From: JBCAXA01 sp038534295
GTDB lineage: Bacteria; Pseudomonadota; Gammaproteobacteria; Steroidobacterales; Woeseiaceae
Direction: 5' to 3'
Assembly: GCA_038534295.1 (NCBI GenBank)
Contig: JBCAXA010000004.1
Coordinates: forward strand, 325,510 to 389,509
DNA length: 64,000 nt
Made by a program: the position numbers and the translations under genes. Under the pieces are notes generated by a model that saw only the letters and a list, made by a program, of their open reading frames with translations, searched no databases and was not told the DNA's origin. This document shows, one piece after another, positions 51,424-60,510 of this stretch; the stretch's first letter is position 1; each line of letters begins with the position of its first letter.

Positions 51424-53187
51424 CTAGGTGGCGACCTTGAATTCCGCTCGCAGGGCGAGATCGGCCAAACGCTCCGATGCGAGAGCGTTGCCGACCTGCG
51501 ATTTTGCGCGCGCCTTGATCGGCGTGATGTGGTAGGCGAGCTCCTCGGCGTTCAGCTCGGCCGGCGCGGCGCATTCGAGCGCGGCGACCGAAATGCTCAG
51601 CAATGGGAAGGTACGCTCCGTTCCGTAACGATCGCGCGCTACGATGCCGCCTTGTTCGAGATCGGCCTCGCGATAGAGCATGCGGCGTGCACTGACGATG
51701 TCGACGAAGCACTTTGCGACGCGTTCGCGCCAGTCCGGCGTTTGAAAGACGACGACGAAATCGTCGCCACCGACGTGGCCGACGAAATCCACTTTTGGTG
51801 ACGCGTTCTCCACCAGAATGTTGGCAATTTGCATCAACGCCTCGTCGCCTTTCGCGTAGCCGTAGAAGTCGTTGAACGGTTTGAAGTTGTCGACATCAAC
51901 GTGACACAGCACGAACGATCGCTCGCGGGAGATGGCGCGATTGATCCAGTCGTAGATCGGCACGTTACCTGGCAGTGAGGTCAGTGGATTCGAATACCGC
52001 GCGACCCGAATCTGCTCCTGAGTGACGTGACGGAGTAAATCGATAACGCTAGCCATACCGATGTAGACGCCCTGATCGGCAACGATGAACTGCTCGTGGA
52101 CCCGTTCGCGATTTGCACCAGTTACCAGCCGACTCACCTGGTCCAGCCTGAGATCGGCTTCAACCACGAGCGGTGCGCGATCCATGAGCGCATCGATCGA
52201 TCGGCGCGAATACAGCTCGCGGCGCAGCGGAATACTCATCTGGTCGAGAAACTCACTGCGGCGGATAACACCAACCGGGCGACCGCGAACCAGCACCGGC
52301 AACGCCGCTAAATCAACCCGGTCATGGAACACTCGCACGACCTGATCGACCGGCGTGTCCGGGTGCAGCGTTTGTTGCTCGAAGGCGAGCTGTCTTGCGG
52401 TTGAGGTGGTGATCTCAAACTCATGGGCAACTGTCGGTACACGCATGACGGCAGTGTCAGACAACCCAGGCGTTGGCCTTTCGGCAGGGCGGCCAATGTA
52501 ATAGCCCTGCAGCAGATTGATCCCGGCCTCGACCAGTTCGCCAGCTTCTTCGGCGGTCTCCACGCCCTCAGTGATAACCAGACTCCGAGCCGCACGCGCC
52601 ATATCGACGATTGCGCGAATGAACTCCATCTTCACTGGATCGTCTTGTACACAGCTCGTGAAATAGCGATCGATCTTTACGAAGTCCGGGCACAACTCGG
52701 ACCATGCCCGAAGATTGGAATAGCCGGAGCCGAGATCGTCGATCGCGAGGCTTATGCCCAGCGACCGGATGTTTTTCATCGCGTTCCGGATCGCCTGATA
52801 GTCGTCAAGGATGGCCTGTTCGGTAAGCTCGAAGACGAGATCGGCTGGCGCTACTTTGTGGCGATCCAGAATCCGCAGCACGCGATCGGGCGCCTGACCG
52901 AACGTCAGCAAGCCGACCGGCGTCAAATTGACGAACAAGCGGCCCGGAAGATCCATCTCGGCCCGACGAGCGACGGCCGTTTCGAAACAAAGGATATCGA
53001 GCTGCGCAACCTGGCCGGCTTGCTCAGCTGCATCGAAGAGTGCCAGTGGCGAGTGCAGCGGGCCATCGGACGGACCACGGGACAAAGCTTCGTAGCCGAA
53101 AACGCTGCGCGTTCGTGCATCGACCAGCGGCTGGAACAAGCACGAGACGGCATCGTTCTCGAGAATCGACTGGATTAGCGGGTTCAT
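51424..53187 (-). CDS. EAL-CBS-GGDEF protein
   Basis: 587 aa in three parts. The EAL domain (about 1-240) has YEALSRG (32-38), FVNLTP, FELTEQ, DDLGSGYSNL near 150 and DFVKID: the catalytic Glu and metal residues for hydrolysis of cyclic di-GMP are present. A tandem CBS pair follows (TPVDQVVRVFHDRVDLAALPVLVRGR and EAQFIVADQGVYIGMAS-like), which may sense adenine nucleotides. The C-terminal GGDEF domain reads GGDDF near 463, a variant that could be weak or regulatory. It lies upstream of the DNA ligase gene but has no evident link to repair. Confidence 0.9.
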   Translation of the reverse strand: MNPLIQSILENDAVSCLFQPLVDARTRSVFGYEALSRGPSDGPLHSPLALFDAAEQAGQVAQLDILCFETAVARRAEMDLPGRLFVNLTPVGLLTFGQAPDRVLRILDRHKVAPADLVFELTEQAILDDYQAIRNAMKNIRSLGISLAIDDLGSGYSNLRAWSELCPDFVKIDRYFTSCVQDDPVKMEFIRAIVDMARAARSLVITEGVETAEEAGELVEAGINLLQGYYIGRPAERPTPGLSDTAVMRVPTVAHEFEITTSTARQLAFEQQTLHPDTPVDQVVRVFHDRVDLAALPVLVRGRPVGVIRRSEFLDQMSIPLRRELYSRRSIDALMDRAPLVVEADLRLDQVSRLVTGANRERVHEQFIVADQGVYIGMASVIDLLRHVTQEQIRVARYSNPLTSLPGNVPIYDWINRAISRERSFVLCHVDVDNFKPFNDFYGYAKGDEALMQIANILVENASPKVDFVGHVGGDDFVVVFQTPDWRERVAKCFVDIVSARRMLYREADLEQGGIVARDRYGTERTFPLLSISVAALECAAPAELNAEELAYHITPIKARAKSQVGNALASERLADLALRAEFKVAT

Positions 53188-53308
53188 CGAGCGTCTTCCC
53201 CAAGGGCACGCGAAGCCTAGTCCGGTCGCACCCGAAACGCTGTGAAACAGGCCGCACTACGCCGTCATAACGCCGCTTTGCTCGTCTGGAATAAGGCTAG
53301 ACATTCGC

Positions 53309-53351
53309 TTGACAGGCTACTCACGGGTGACAATAATTCGAAATCTTCGAA
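53309..53351 (+). promoter_or_regulatory. Promoter and ArsR operator for the arsR-sulP operon
   Basis: TTGACA (53309-53314), 17-bp spacer, AATAAT (53332-53337). TTCGAA palindromes at 53337-53342 and 53346-53351 overlap the start point, and a third lies at 53378-53383. ArsR repressors bind such paired inverted repeats, so autoregulation is likely. Confidence 0.65.
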
Positions 53352-53423
53352 CTCTTGCAAACATTAAGACTCATAGGTTCGAAGTTTCGTTTATTCAAAG
53401 ATACCGTCAGGACACGAACTGCT

Positions 53424-53786
53424 ATGCCTACTCGCCTGATTGTCGCGAAAGAACTGTCGGAAATTTTTAAGTTGATCGCCCATCCGGACCGAATCCGGCT
53501 GATCGAAGAGCTCCGCAAAGAGGAGTGCGACGTAAACACGTTGGCGGATCGCCTAGATTTGCCGGGACCCCGTGTGTCCCAACATTTGGCGCTGCTACGC
53601 GCCCACCGTCTGGTCGAGGAACGTCGCGACGGACGACATCACTTTTATCACCTGACCCAGCCCGAAATCGCGCAGTGGATCGTGGCGGGTCTCGATTTTA
53701 TTGAGGGACGACTGTCTGGCGTGAGCCCGTCGGCAATCCGTTCTGCCCGTGAGTTGTGGTCGGCCCCTACCGGGGACGAAGCCTAA
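53424..53786 (+). CDS. ArsR family transcriptional regulator
   Basis: 120-aa winged-helix repressor. It starts MPTRLIVAKELSEIFKLIAHPDRIRLIEELRKEE, the usual first helices; NTLADRLDLPGPRVSQHLALLRAHRLVEERRDGRHHFYHL is the recognition helix and wing. Two Cys-containing metal sites are not evident (one CDV motif only), so it may sense something other than metal, like SulP-linked ArsR proteins. The ATG at 53424 is chosen because the longer frame begins inside promoter sequence. First gene of a three-gene operon. Paired TTCGAA sites lie at the promoter. Confidence 0.92.
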   Translation: MPTRLIVAKELSEIFKLIAHPDRIRLIEELRKEECDVNTLADRLDLPGPRVSQHLALLRAHRLVEERRDGRHHFYHLTQPEIAQWIVAGLDFIEGRLSGVSPSAIRSARELWSAPTGDEA

Positions 53787-53820
53787 ATCTAAAACGAAAA
53801 TACCCGAAGGAGCCCAAGTC

Positions 53821-53910
53821 ATGCGTCATTTCGCCGCGGCCGTACCGCTATGGTTCGGAACCCGCCAACTGGACCCTGTAACGCTGCGCTATGCAGCCAA
53901 AGGAGTCTGA
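53821..53910 (+). CDS. 29-residue smORF coupled to sulP
   Basis: MRHFAAAVPLWFGTRQLDPV, nine more residues, then TGA. A strong site (GAAGGAG 9 bp before the ATG) precedes it, and its last codons contain the AAAGGAG that serves the next gene; the stop is followed by one base and the sulP GTG (TGACGTG). It therefore looks like a leader peptide coupling translation of sulP, or a small regulator of the transporter. No family recognised. Confidence 0.5.
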   Translation: MRHFAAAVPLWFGTRQLDPVTLRYAAKGV

Positions 53911-53911
53911 C

Positions 53912-55576
53912 GTGAAATTTTTCGATACATCGAATTTGCGCGGTGACATCTACGGTGGCCTCACCGCCGGTGTCGTCGCCCTGCCGCTCGCGCTGGCATT
54001 TGGTGAAGCGTCCGGTGCGGGTCCGATTGCTGGCCTGTGGGGAGCCATTTTCGTTGGCTTTTTTGCATCGCTTTTTGGCGGCACAGGCGCACAGATCTCT
54101 GGCCCGACCGGCCCAATGATTGTCGTATTCGCTGGGGTGTTCGGCGATCTGTCGGGCAATCTGTCGCTGATTTTTGCAGCGGTGGTTCTCGCCGGTTTGC
54201 TGCAAATCTTGTTTGGCGCCGTACGCTTTGGGCAATACATACGGCTCGTTCCTTATCCAGTTATCTCCGGGTTCATGAGCGGTATCGGCTGCATCATTAT
54301 CGCGCTGCAGGCCGCCCGACTGTTCGGTCACGAGCCGTCCGGTAGCGGCACGATACCGGCCTTGCGAGAAATCCCAACGGCCATTGCAGACCCGAACATC
54401 GCCGCGATGATCGTCGGCGCGGTTACGCTGCTCACGATCTTCTTGTGGCCCGCCAAACTCGGCAAAATCATCCCCGGTGCGCTAGCGGCGTTGATTATCG
54501 GCACGCTGCTCAGCCTGGTGTTGAAAGGCGCGCCGGTGCTTGGCGAGATCCCGACCGGATTCCCGTCCTTCATCATGCCGGCACTGCCGGATACGACCGA
54601 TACGATGCTGATCATCCTCGAAGCGGCGTTCATTTTGGCGGTGCTAGGAGCGATCGACTCCCTGTTGACGTCGTTGGTCGCGGACAACATGACTCGCACC
54701 CGACATGACTCTGACAGAGAACTGGTTGGGCAAGGCATCGGCAACACGCTGGCGGGCCTATTCGGCGCCATTCCGGGCGCGGGCGCCACGATGCGTACCG
54801 TTGTAAACATTCGGACCGGTGGCCAAACCAAGATCGCGGGCATGCTGCACGCACTCGTGCTGTTTGCGGTGGTCATCAGTCTGGCGCCGCTGGCGGCGCA
54901 GATTCCGCATGCGGTCCTCGCTGGCATCTTGGTCAAGGTCGGCTGGGACATCATCGACGTTAGCTACCTGAAACGCGCCCACAAAGGTCCGCGTTGGGAC
55001 TTGGCGCTGATGGCGCTGGTGTTGGGCCTGACAGTGTTTGCCGACTTGATTACTGCGGTCGTCGCGGGCGTCGTTCTTGCTGCCATTGCTTTCGTCAAAC
55101 AGCTCGCCGACGAGCAGCTGCAGGCGTTCCGCAAAGGCACGCCGACGGTAACGACCGAGGAAGAAAAAGCGCTGCTTGAAAAAGCAGGCGGCAAAGTCAC
55201 GCTCTTCGACTTCGGCGGTCCGCTGTCTTTCGGTGCAGCAGCCGACCTCGGTCTGCAGGTCCGCGAGCACGTTAAGGAGCATGGCGCTGCGATGGTGCTC
55301 GACTTCTCACGCGTTCCCTTTATGGATGTCTCCGCCGCTCGTGCTGTCGAGACCATAGTCTGCGACGCTCGACACGCCGGTCGTACGGTTTATGTCACCG
55401 GAATGAATGACACAGTCAGCAACATTCTGGATGGACTGGATGCGGTGCACTGCCTTCCGGAAAACACGCGTTTCCAGGATCGCATCGACGCCATTCGTGC
55501 TGCCGTTGAGGAAGTGACGGCCGCTGCCACTGGCGGTGCGGCGACCCCGGTGTACGCGGCTCGCGAGAACGACTAG
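53912..55576 (+). CDS. SulP family anion transporter with STAS domain
   Basis: 554 aa, about 12 helices. GLTAGVVALPLALAFGEASGAGPIAGLWGA (N-terminal repeat), ISGPTGPMIVVFAGVF and ALLGAIDSLLTSLVADNMTRTRHDSDRELVGQG-like substrate-site segments are typical of SLC26/SulP. The C-terminal STAS domain (from about 430) reads VTLFDFGGPLSFGAAADL, MVLDFSRVPFMDVSAARAVE. Transport of sulfate or bicarbonate with Na+ is the usual role. The GTG at 53912 with AAAGGAG 6 bp upstream is preferred to an ATG at 53891. Third gene of the arsR operon. Confidence 0.93.
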   Translation: MKFFDTSNLRGDIYGGLTAGVVALPLALAFGEASGAGPIAGLWGAIFVGFFASLFGGTGAQISGPTGPMIVVFAGVFGDLSGNLSLIFAAVVLAGLLQILFGAVRFGQYIRLVPYPVISGFMSGIGCIIIALQAARLFGHEPSGSGTIPALREIPTAIADPNIAAMIVGAVTLLTIFLWPAKLGKIIPGALAALIIGTLLSLVLKGAPVLGEIPTGFPSFIMPALPDTTDTMLIILEAAFILAVLGAIDSLLTSLVADNMTRTRHDSDRELVGQGIGNTLAGLFGAIPGAGATMRTVVNIRTGGQTKIAGMLHALVLFAVVISLAPLAAQIPHAVLAGILVKVGWDIIDVSYLKRAHKGPRWDLALMALVLGLTVFADLITAVVAGVVLAAIAFVKQLADEQLQAFRKGTPTVTTEEEKALLEKAGGKVTLFDFGGPLSFGAAADLGLQVREHVKEHGAAMVLDFSRVPFMDVSAARAVETIVCDARHAGRTVYVTGMNDTVSNILDGLDAVHCLPENTRFQDRIDAIRAAVEEVTAAATGGAATPVYAAREND

Positions 55577-55619
55577 TTGCGAGTAGCGCGGCTGGCAATG
55601 CCAGCGCGGCAACAAGACG

Positions 55620-55651
55620 AAAAAGGCCCTGCAGTGCAGGGCCTTTTTTTA
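55620..55651. terminator. Bidirectional terminator after sulP
   Basis: AAAAAGGCCCTGCA and TGCAGGGCCTTTTT form a 14-bp inverted repeat around a single base, ending in seven T, 44 bp after the sulP stop. Confidence 0.88.
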
Positions 55652-55754
55652 TGCAAGTTGCGTTTAAACCTGCAACAACCGGCGCGTATCGGTCGGCGCC
55701 CGCCGGCGGGGGATCGAAGACGGTCGGTCGCTGCGCCGGTTGCTGCAGAGTGCG

Positions 55755-58043
55755 TTAAAACCGGTACTCGACCGTCGCCGTGACAATACGCGGATTGCCG
55801 TAAAAAGCGGTGACGCTGCCTTCGAGACCGAGGGTCGGGAAGAAGTAGCCAGCCACCTTGTATTCCTCATCAGCGAGGTTCTTGCCATGCAGTCCAATCA
55901 GCCATTTGCCATCGTTCTCGGTCCACACGACGCTGGCGTCCCAAATGTTGAAACTGCCTTGGTCGAGAAACTCGTTCGGTGATTCGAACTGGCTTGCCTC
56001 GCTGCGGTAGCTAACGGCCGCACTGAGACTCAGGTCGCCGTCCATGCCGAACAGACTCAATGGCGTGATGTAGTTGGCCCGTCCTTGGGCCGTCCAATCG
56101 GGCGTGTTTTGGAAAACGCGCTGTGCCGCAACGTCGTTACCGAACGCGTCGATGAACTCGTTGAACACCGCCTGGATATAACCGACCGACCAGCTCACGC
56201 TGAATGCATCCGTAATGTAGCCGGTGCCTTCGAGCTCCAAGCCGGTGATCTCTGCATCGGCTGCGTTGGACGTGATGCCGACGAAGGTCTCGTCGACGCC
56301 GTCGTTGTCGGTGTCGAGACCGACGGAGCCGGGAATCTGTACGTCCTCATAGTCGGCGCGGAACACGGCGACGTTCGTGATCAAACGATTGTCGAGCCAG
56401 CTCCCTTTGAGGCCAACTTCGAACGAGTCGACCGTTTCCGGTTGGAAAAGCAGAAACTGGAACTGATCGGCTGCATCGACGTCGCCGTCGCCGTCGAGGT
56501 CTGGCGCGGCCGACGTCTGACCGCGCGGGTCGAAACTGCCGCCTTTGAAGCCTTCGCTATACGTCGCGTAGAGATTGAGCTCATCGGTCGGCCGATAGCT
56601 GATCGACACGCGTGGCGTGAATTCGGTAAACGTCTCGCTACCATTGAAATCCGACGTGGTTGCCACCGGTACTGCGGTACCGCCAAAGAACGACGACGTG
56701 CCGCCGACGAGCGTTTCTCGCAAGACGCGCGAATCGCGTTCGTCGGACGTATACCGACCACCGACCGACACGCTGAATTGGTCGTTTATGTCGTAAGAGA
56801 AGTCCGCGAAGATTGCCCAGGTCGACGTATCGACATCGCCGAGCGTAAAGGCGTTGAGACCCGGCGATCCGATCAGATCACCGGTGAGCCCGAGAATGAC
56901 ATCAAAGGCGTTGAACGCGTTTGCATCCATGTAGTACGCACCGATCAAGCCGTTGACCCGCTCGCCGGTGTACAGCAGCTGAAACTCCTCGGACAGCTGA
57001 TCGTTTTCGTAAACCACGGGCACGTCCAAATCGACGGCCGGCAGTGAATCGAAATCGATCGGTGAGAACGACTCGTCTTCGCGGTACGCGAGGATATTGC
57101 GGATCATCCACTGATCGTTCAGTTGCCATTCGGTTGTGAGCGCAATGCCAGAGGCCTCAACCTCCTGCTCCGGATTATTGAGCCCGGCCCGGGTATCAAA
57201 TACGTCACCCAGTATTGGGGCCCCCGAGACATTGCCGACCGTCAGCCGATGGCCTTGGCGCGGATCGGATTGATCGTCGATGTAGTCGGCGGCCAGGCGC
57301 AAAAAGAACGAATCGTTCGGCTCGAACTCGAGACTGGCACGCAGACCCGTGATGTCTTTCTGATAGTTCTCGATGCCGCCCAAATTGGTGTTGTCGCCAA
57401 AACCGTCGCGGGTCAGCTTGGCCACGGATCCGCCAATGCGGACCGTATCGCTAAGCGGCGTCGAGGCGGTGACGACCCCGTCCAGCTGGGTGTACGAGCC
57501 GGCCGAAAAGCGCACCTTGAGTTCAGGATCGGTCGCCAGGCGTTTGGTGACGTACTTGATCGCACCGCCAATGGTGTTGCGCCCGTACAGCGTACCCTGG
57601 GGACCACGCAACACCTCGATACGCTCGACGTCGTAGATGTCGAGCACGGCTGCCTGCGGTCGATTCAAGTACACATCGTCGACGTAAATCCCGATGCCCG
57701 CTTCAAAGCCTGCAACGGGGTCTTGCTGGCCGACGCCGCGGATGAACGCGGTCAGCGTCGTGTTGGTGCCGCGCGATACCTCCAATGTGACGTTGGGCGC
57801 CGCCTGTCCGACGGCGACGAGGTCGCTGATGCCGATGCGCTCGAGCTCAGCGCCCGAGATCGCGGTAATCGACAGCGGGACATCGCTCAGCGACTCCTCA
57901 CGTCGCCGCGCCGTCACGACGATCTCTTCGAGTTGACGAGCACCGGATTGCTGCGCCGATGCTGGCGTCGTCAGCAACGCCCCACACGCCAGTGAGACAG
58001 CCAGCGGCAGCGTGCCGACGCGCAACAAATTCATAGTCCGCAT
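55755..58043 (-). CDS. TonB-dependent outer membrane receptor (TetR regulon)
   Basis: 762 aa. Signal peptide ending TTPASA, TonB box EEIVVTA (39-45), plug domain with DVPLSITAISGAELERIGI, FIRGVGQQDP and VLRGPQGTLYGRNTIGGAI, and a barrel ending VTATVEYRF. Sequence style matches receptors for organic polymers or lipids of alpha- and gammaproteobacteria more than siderophore receptors. Its promoter region holds two copies of the TTCAAC..GTTGAA operator that also precede the TetR and acyl-CoA synthetase genes. It is therefore the uptake component of this locus. Ligand unknown, possibly an oligomeric hydroxyalkanoate ester. Confidence 0.93.
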   Translation of the reverse strand: MRTMNLLRVGTLPLAVSLACGALLTTPASAQQSGARQLEEIVVTARRREESLSDVPLSITAISGAELERIGISDLVAVGQAAPNVTLEVSRGTNTTLTAFIRGVGQQDPVAGFEAGIGIYVDDVYLNRPQAAVLDIYDVERIEVLRGPQGTLYGRNTIGGAIKYVTKRLATDPELKVRFSAGSYTQLDGVVTASTPLSDTVRIGGSVAKLTRDGFGDNTNLGGIENYQKDITGLRASLEFEPNDSFFLRLAADYIDDQSDPRQGHRLTVGNVSGAPILGDVFDTRAGLNNPEQEVEASGIALTTEWQLNDQWMIRNILAYREDESFSPIDFDSLPAVDLDVPVVYENDQLSEEFQLLYTGERVNGLIGAYYMDANAFNAFDVILGLTGDLIGSPGLNAFTLGDVDTSTWAIFADFSYDINDQFSVSVGGRYTSDERDSRVLRETLVGGTSSFFGGTAVPVATTSDFNGSETFTEFTPRVSISYRPTDELNLYATYSEGFKGGSFDPRGQTSAAPDLDGDGDVDAADQFQFLLFQPETVDSFEVGLKGSWLDNRLITNVAVFRADYEDVQIPGSVGLDTDNDGVDETFVGITSNAADAEITGLELEGTGYITDAFSVSWSVGYIQAVFNEFIDAFGNDVAAQRVFQNTPDWTAQGRANYITPLSLFGMDGDLSLSAAVSYRSEASQFESPNEFLDQGSFNIWDASVVWTENDGKWLIGLHGKNLADEEYKVAGYFFPTLGLEGSVTAFYGNPRIVTATVEYRF

Positions 58044-58091
58044 GATTTCCCCCCCAGAGAGTCGGCCGACAGCGGCCGGGTTTTGCGGTAT

Positions 58092-58107
58092 TTCAACAAA
58101 CGCTGAA
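58092..58107. promoter_or_regulatory. TetR operator A
   Basis: TTCAACAAACGCTGAA, a variant of the 16-bp palindrome with one weak arm, 49 bp upstream of the TonB receptor start. Confidence 0.55.
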
Positions 58108-58117
58108 TAAATATTAA

Positions 58118-58133
58118 TTCAACGCTGATTGAA
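58118..58133. promoter_or_regulatory. TetR operator B
   Basis: TTCAACGCTGATTGAA, 13 or more matching bases of the consensus TTCAACG..CGTTGAA, 26 bp from operator A in the TonB receptor promoter. Confidence 0.65.
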
Positions 58134-58189
58134 ATAGCAACCGGGAATCCGCTTATTGCGGATCGATGGGGCAGCGTCGCCCGATGCGC

Positions 58190-58846
58190 TTACGAAGCGG
58201 CGCGACCTTTAGCGCACAGCCGCGCGAAACCGGCGGCGACGAACGCTGGCAGGCGCTCGCTGATGCTTTGCATGTCGGAGCTTTTGCACAGACCGTTGGA
58301 AAGGTTGTCGATCCGGCCGGTCTCGGCGAACGTCAGCGTCAGCGCGCCGGACAAAAAGTGATAGCTCCAATACAGCTCTTCATCCGCAGCGTCCGGAACG
58401 GCGCGACGAATCGCGTCGATGAAGCGGCGTACGAGCGGATCGAAGAACCGCGTCATCAGCTCACCGCCCCACTCCGGTGAGTTGTTGACCTGCGCAATCA
58501 GCGCGAAATAGTGGCGCCATTGCTCGTGGTCGCGCGCCAGCAGGTCGAGCAGCGGATTGGTGAAGGCGGCGATGATCTCTTCAATGGACGGCGCGTCGTC
58601 CGGGTGGCGACGCTCGACTTCGTCAAGCGCGGCGTGACGAAGATCGTTCATTAGTTCTGCACGACGCATCAGCACGGCGTCGAACAGGTCGCGCTTGGAC
58701 TCGAAGTGGTAATAAGCGAGCGCAACATCGGCCCCGGCTTTTTTCATAATCTGCCGAACCGTCACGCTGGCGAAGCCTTCCCGAGCGAACAACTCCTCGG
58801 CGGCATCCAATATTCGTTGTTTCGTCGTCTGTGATTTGCTGGTCAA
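58190..58846 (-). CDS. TetR family transcriptional regulator
   Basis: About 218 aa. The DNA-binding domain is KQRILDAAEELFAREGFASVTVRQIMKKAGADVALAYYHFESKRDLFDAVL. I start it at the TTG at 58846, which has CGGAGAG just upstream; an alternative TTG at 58900 lies inside operator C. The C-terminal region resembles PsrA/CerR-like proteins that bind acyl-CoA or acyl ligands. Divergent from the acyl-CoA synthetase gene, with operators C and D between, and upstream of the receptor gene, with A and B between. It probably represses both until an acyl ligand appears. Confidence 0.92.
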   Translation of the reverse strand: MTSKSQTTKQRILDAAEELFAREGFASVTVRQIMKKAGADVALAYYHFESKRDLFDAVLMRRAELMNDLRHAALDEVERRHPDDAPSIEEIIAAFTNPLLDLLARDHEQWRHYFALIAQVNNSPEWGGELMTRFFDPLVRRFIDAIRRAVPDAADEELYWSYHFLSGALTLTFAETGRIDNLSNGLCKSSDMQSISERLPAFVAAGFARLCAKGRAAS

Positions 58847-58895
58847 TGCGCTCTCCGATCGTGCCTTTTCGAGCGTAAACTGCGTTGGTTTGCCT

Positions 58896-58911
58896 TTCAA
58901 CGCTTGTTGAA
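58896..58911. promoter_or_regulatory. TetR operator C
   Basis: TTCAACGCTTGTTGAA, a palindrome of six perfect pairs per arm around a 4-bp centre, 22 bp (about two turns) from operator D. Confidence 0.75.
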
Positions 58912-58917
58912 CTAGTC

Positions 58918-58933
58918 TTCAACGCTCGTTGAA
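58918..58933. promoter_or_regulatory. TetR operator D
   Basis: TTCAACGCTCGTTGAA, perfect 7-bp arms, 29 bp before the acyl-CoA synthetase ATG. Confidence 0.78.
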
Positions 58934-58962
58934 GACGACGAATAACACTTAATTAGTCAACG

Positions 58963-60507
58963 ATGCCCTGGTTTCAACCCGGTCCGCTGCTGTTGCCGGA
59001 AATGCTGGCGCTAAACGCGCGCTGGCTAGCGGCCGAGCCCGCGCTGATTGTCGATGACACGACCCTGACATGGGCCGAGTTTGTCGATCGTTGCGCCCGA
59101 TTCGGCGGTGCATTGCACGGGATGAATCTCGACCCCGGCACCCGCGTTGGCGTCGTCATGGACAACTCGCTGGAGACAGCGATCGCCCTGTTTGGCACCG
59201 TATATGCCGGTCTCGTGGCGGTTCCTATCAACGTGTCGGTCAGCGACGCCGCTGTCAAAACCATGCTCGCCAACAGCGCCGCGCGCGCCGTCGTCTGTAA
59301 CGGCAGCCACATCGATCGTGTCGACGCCGTCAGAGCCGATCTACCGGCCCTTGCGGAGCGCTGTATCGCCGTTGACGGCAAGCCGGGCTGGCACGATTTC
59401 TCGGCGCTTGTCGCTGCCGCCTCGCCAGTCGCTGCCGCCAACGCCGCGCCGACGGACGAGTGCAACATTATCTACAGCTCCGGGACGACCGGATTGCCGA
59501 AGGGCATCGTGCACGACCACCGCTGCCGGGCGGCGTGGGCATACGACATGGCGGTTGCGCTGCGCTATCGACCAGGTGCACGAACACTTTGCTCGCTCGG
59601 CCTGTATTCGAACATCAGTTGGGTCGCGATGCTGTCGACGTTTCTGGCCGGCGGCACGCTGACCGTGATGCCGAAATTCGACGTCGGCCGATTGCTCGAT
59701 ATCGTTGCTACGCAGAAGATTACTCACGCGACAATGGTACCCGTGCAGCTCACGCGAATTCTCGAAGACCGGCGCTTCGACGCCGCCGACGTCGCGTCGC
59801 TCGAAAGCCTGATGTGCTGCGGCTCACCGCTGGCTCCGAGCGTCAAAGAGGCGGTCATTGCGGCGTTTGGGCCGGCCTTTCTGGAACTCTACGGTCTGAC
59901 CGAGGGATTGGTGACGGTTCTGCAGCCGGAGGACATGGCGGACAAACTGCGGTCGGTCGGCAAGCCCTGTCCCGGTCAGGAGCTCGTGATTCTCGGCGCC
60001 GACGACCAGCCCTGCCCTCCGGGTGAAAGCGGCGAAATCGTTGGCCGCGGTCCGCTGCTGATGGCGGGCTATCACGAACGTGACGATGCCAACGAAGAGG
60101 CGACGTGGCTGGGCCCGGACGGCCAGCGCTGGCTCCGTACCGGCGATATCGGTCAGCTCGACGACGACGGCTTTTTGTATCTGGTCGATCGTAAGAAAGA
60201 CATGATCATCAGTGGCGGGCAGAACATTTATCCGGCCGACATTGAAGCGGTGGTCATTGATCATCCTGCCGTTGTCGACGTCGCCGTTATCGGTGTTGCC
60301 AGCGAGCGTTGGGGTGAAACGCCGCTAGCGGTTGTCGTGGCCGATCACGACATTGATGCCGTTGAGCTGGTCACATGGGCCAATACGCGACTCGGTCGCC
60401 AGCAGCGCATTGCCGGCGTCGAATTTATTAGTGCTTTGCCGCGTAACCCGAACGGAAAGATCTTAAAGCGCGAGCTGCGCGAGCAGTTTCGGCACATGAG
60501 TCTTTGA
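58963..60507 (+). CDS. Acyl-CoA synthetase (AMP-binding family)
   Basis: 514 aa. YSSGTTGLPKGIVHDH near 170 is the phosphate loop, LYGLTEGLV near 308 the adenine site (A5), WLRTGDIGQLDDDGFLYLVDRKKDMIISGGQNIYPADIE the A7/A8 hinge, and NPNGKILKREL the C-terminal Lys motif. It activates a carboxylic acid to acyl-AMP and then acyl-CoA. The start ATG at 58963 lacks a strong ribosome site. It begins an operon with the hydrolase at 60511, the esterase at 61359 and the symporter at 62339, with 3-bp gaps or 4-bp overlaps between them. The acid is unknown. Confidence 0.92.
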   Translation: MPWFQPGPLLLPEMLALNARWLAAEPALIVDDTTLTWAEFVDRCARFGGALHGMNLDPGTRVGVVMDNSLETAIALFGTVYAGLVAVPINVSVSDAAVKTMLANSAARAVVCNGSHIDRVDAVRADLPALAERCIAVDGKPGWHDFSALVAAASPVAAANAAPTDECNIIYSSGTTGLPKGIVHDHRCRAAWAYDMAVALRYRPGARTLCSLGLYSNISWVAMLSTFLAGGTLTVMPKFDVGRLLDIVATQKITHATMVPVQLTRILEDRRFDAADVASLESLMCCGSPLAPSVKEAVIAAFGPAFLELYGLTEGLVTVLQPEDMADKLRSVGKPCPGQELVILGADDQPCPPGESGEIVGRGPLLMAGYHERDDANEEATWLGPDGQRWLRTGDIGQLDDDGFLYLVDRKKDMIISGGQNIYPADIEAVVIDHPAVVDVAVIGVASERWGETPLAVVVADHDIDAVELVTWANTRLGRQQRIAGVEFISALPRNPNGKILKRELREQFRHMSL

Positions 60508-60510
60508 GCG

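Noticed and set aside
55620..55651. Possible riboswitch or small RNA after sulP.
   Set aside because: The structure is one simple stem with flanking A and T runs between converging genes, which is fully explained as a bidirectional terminator.
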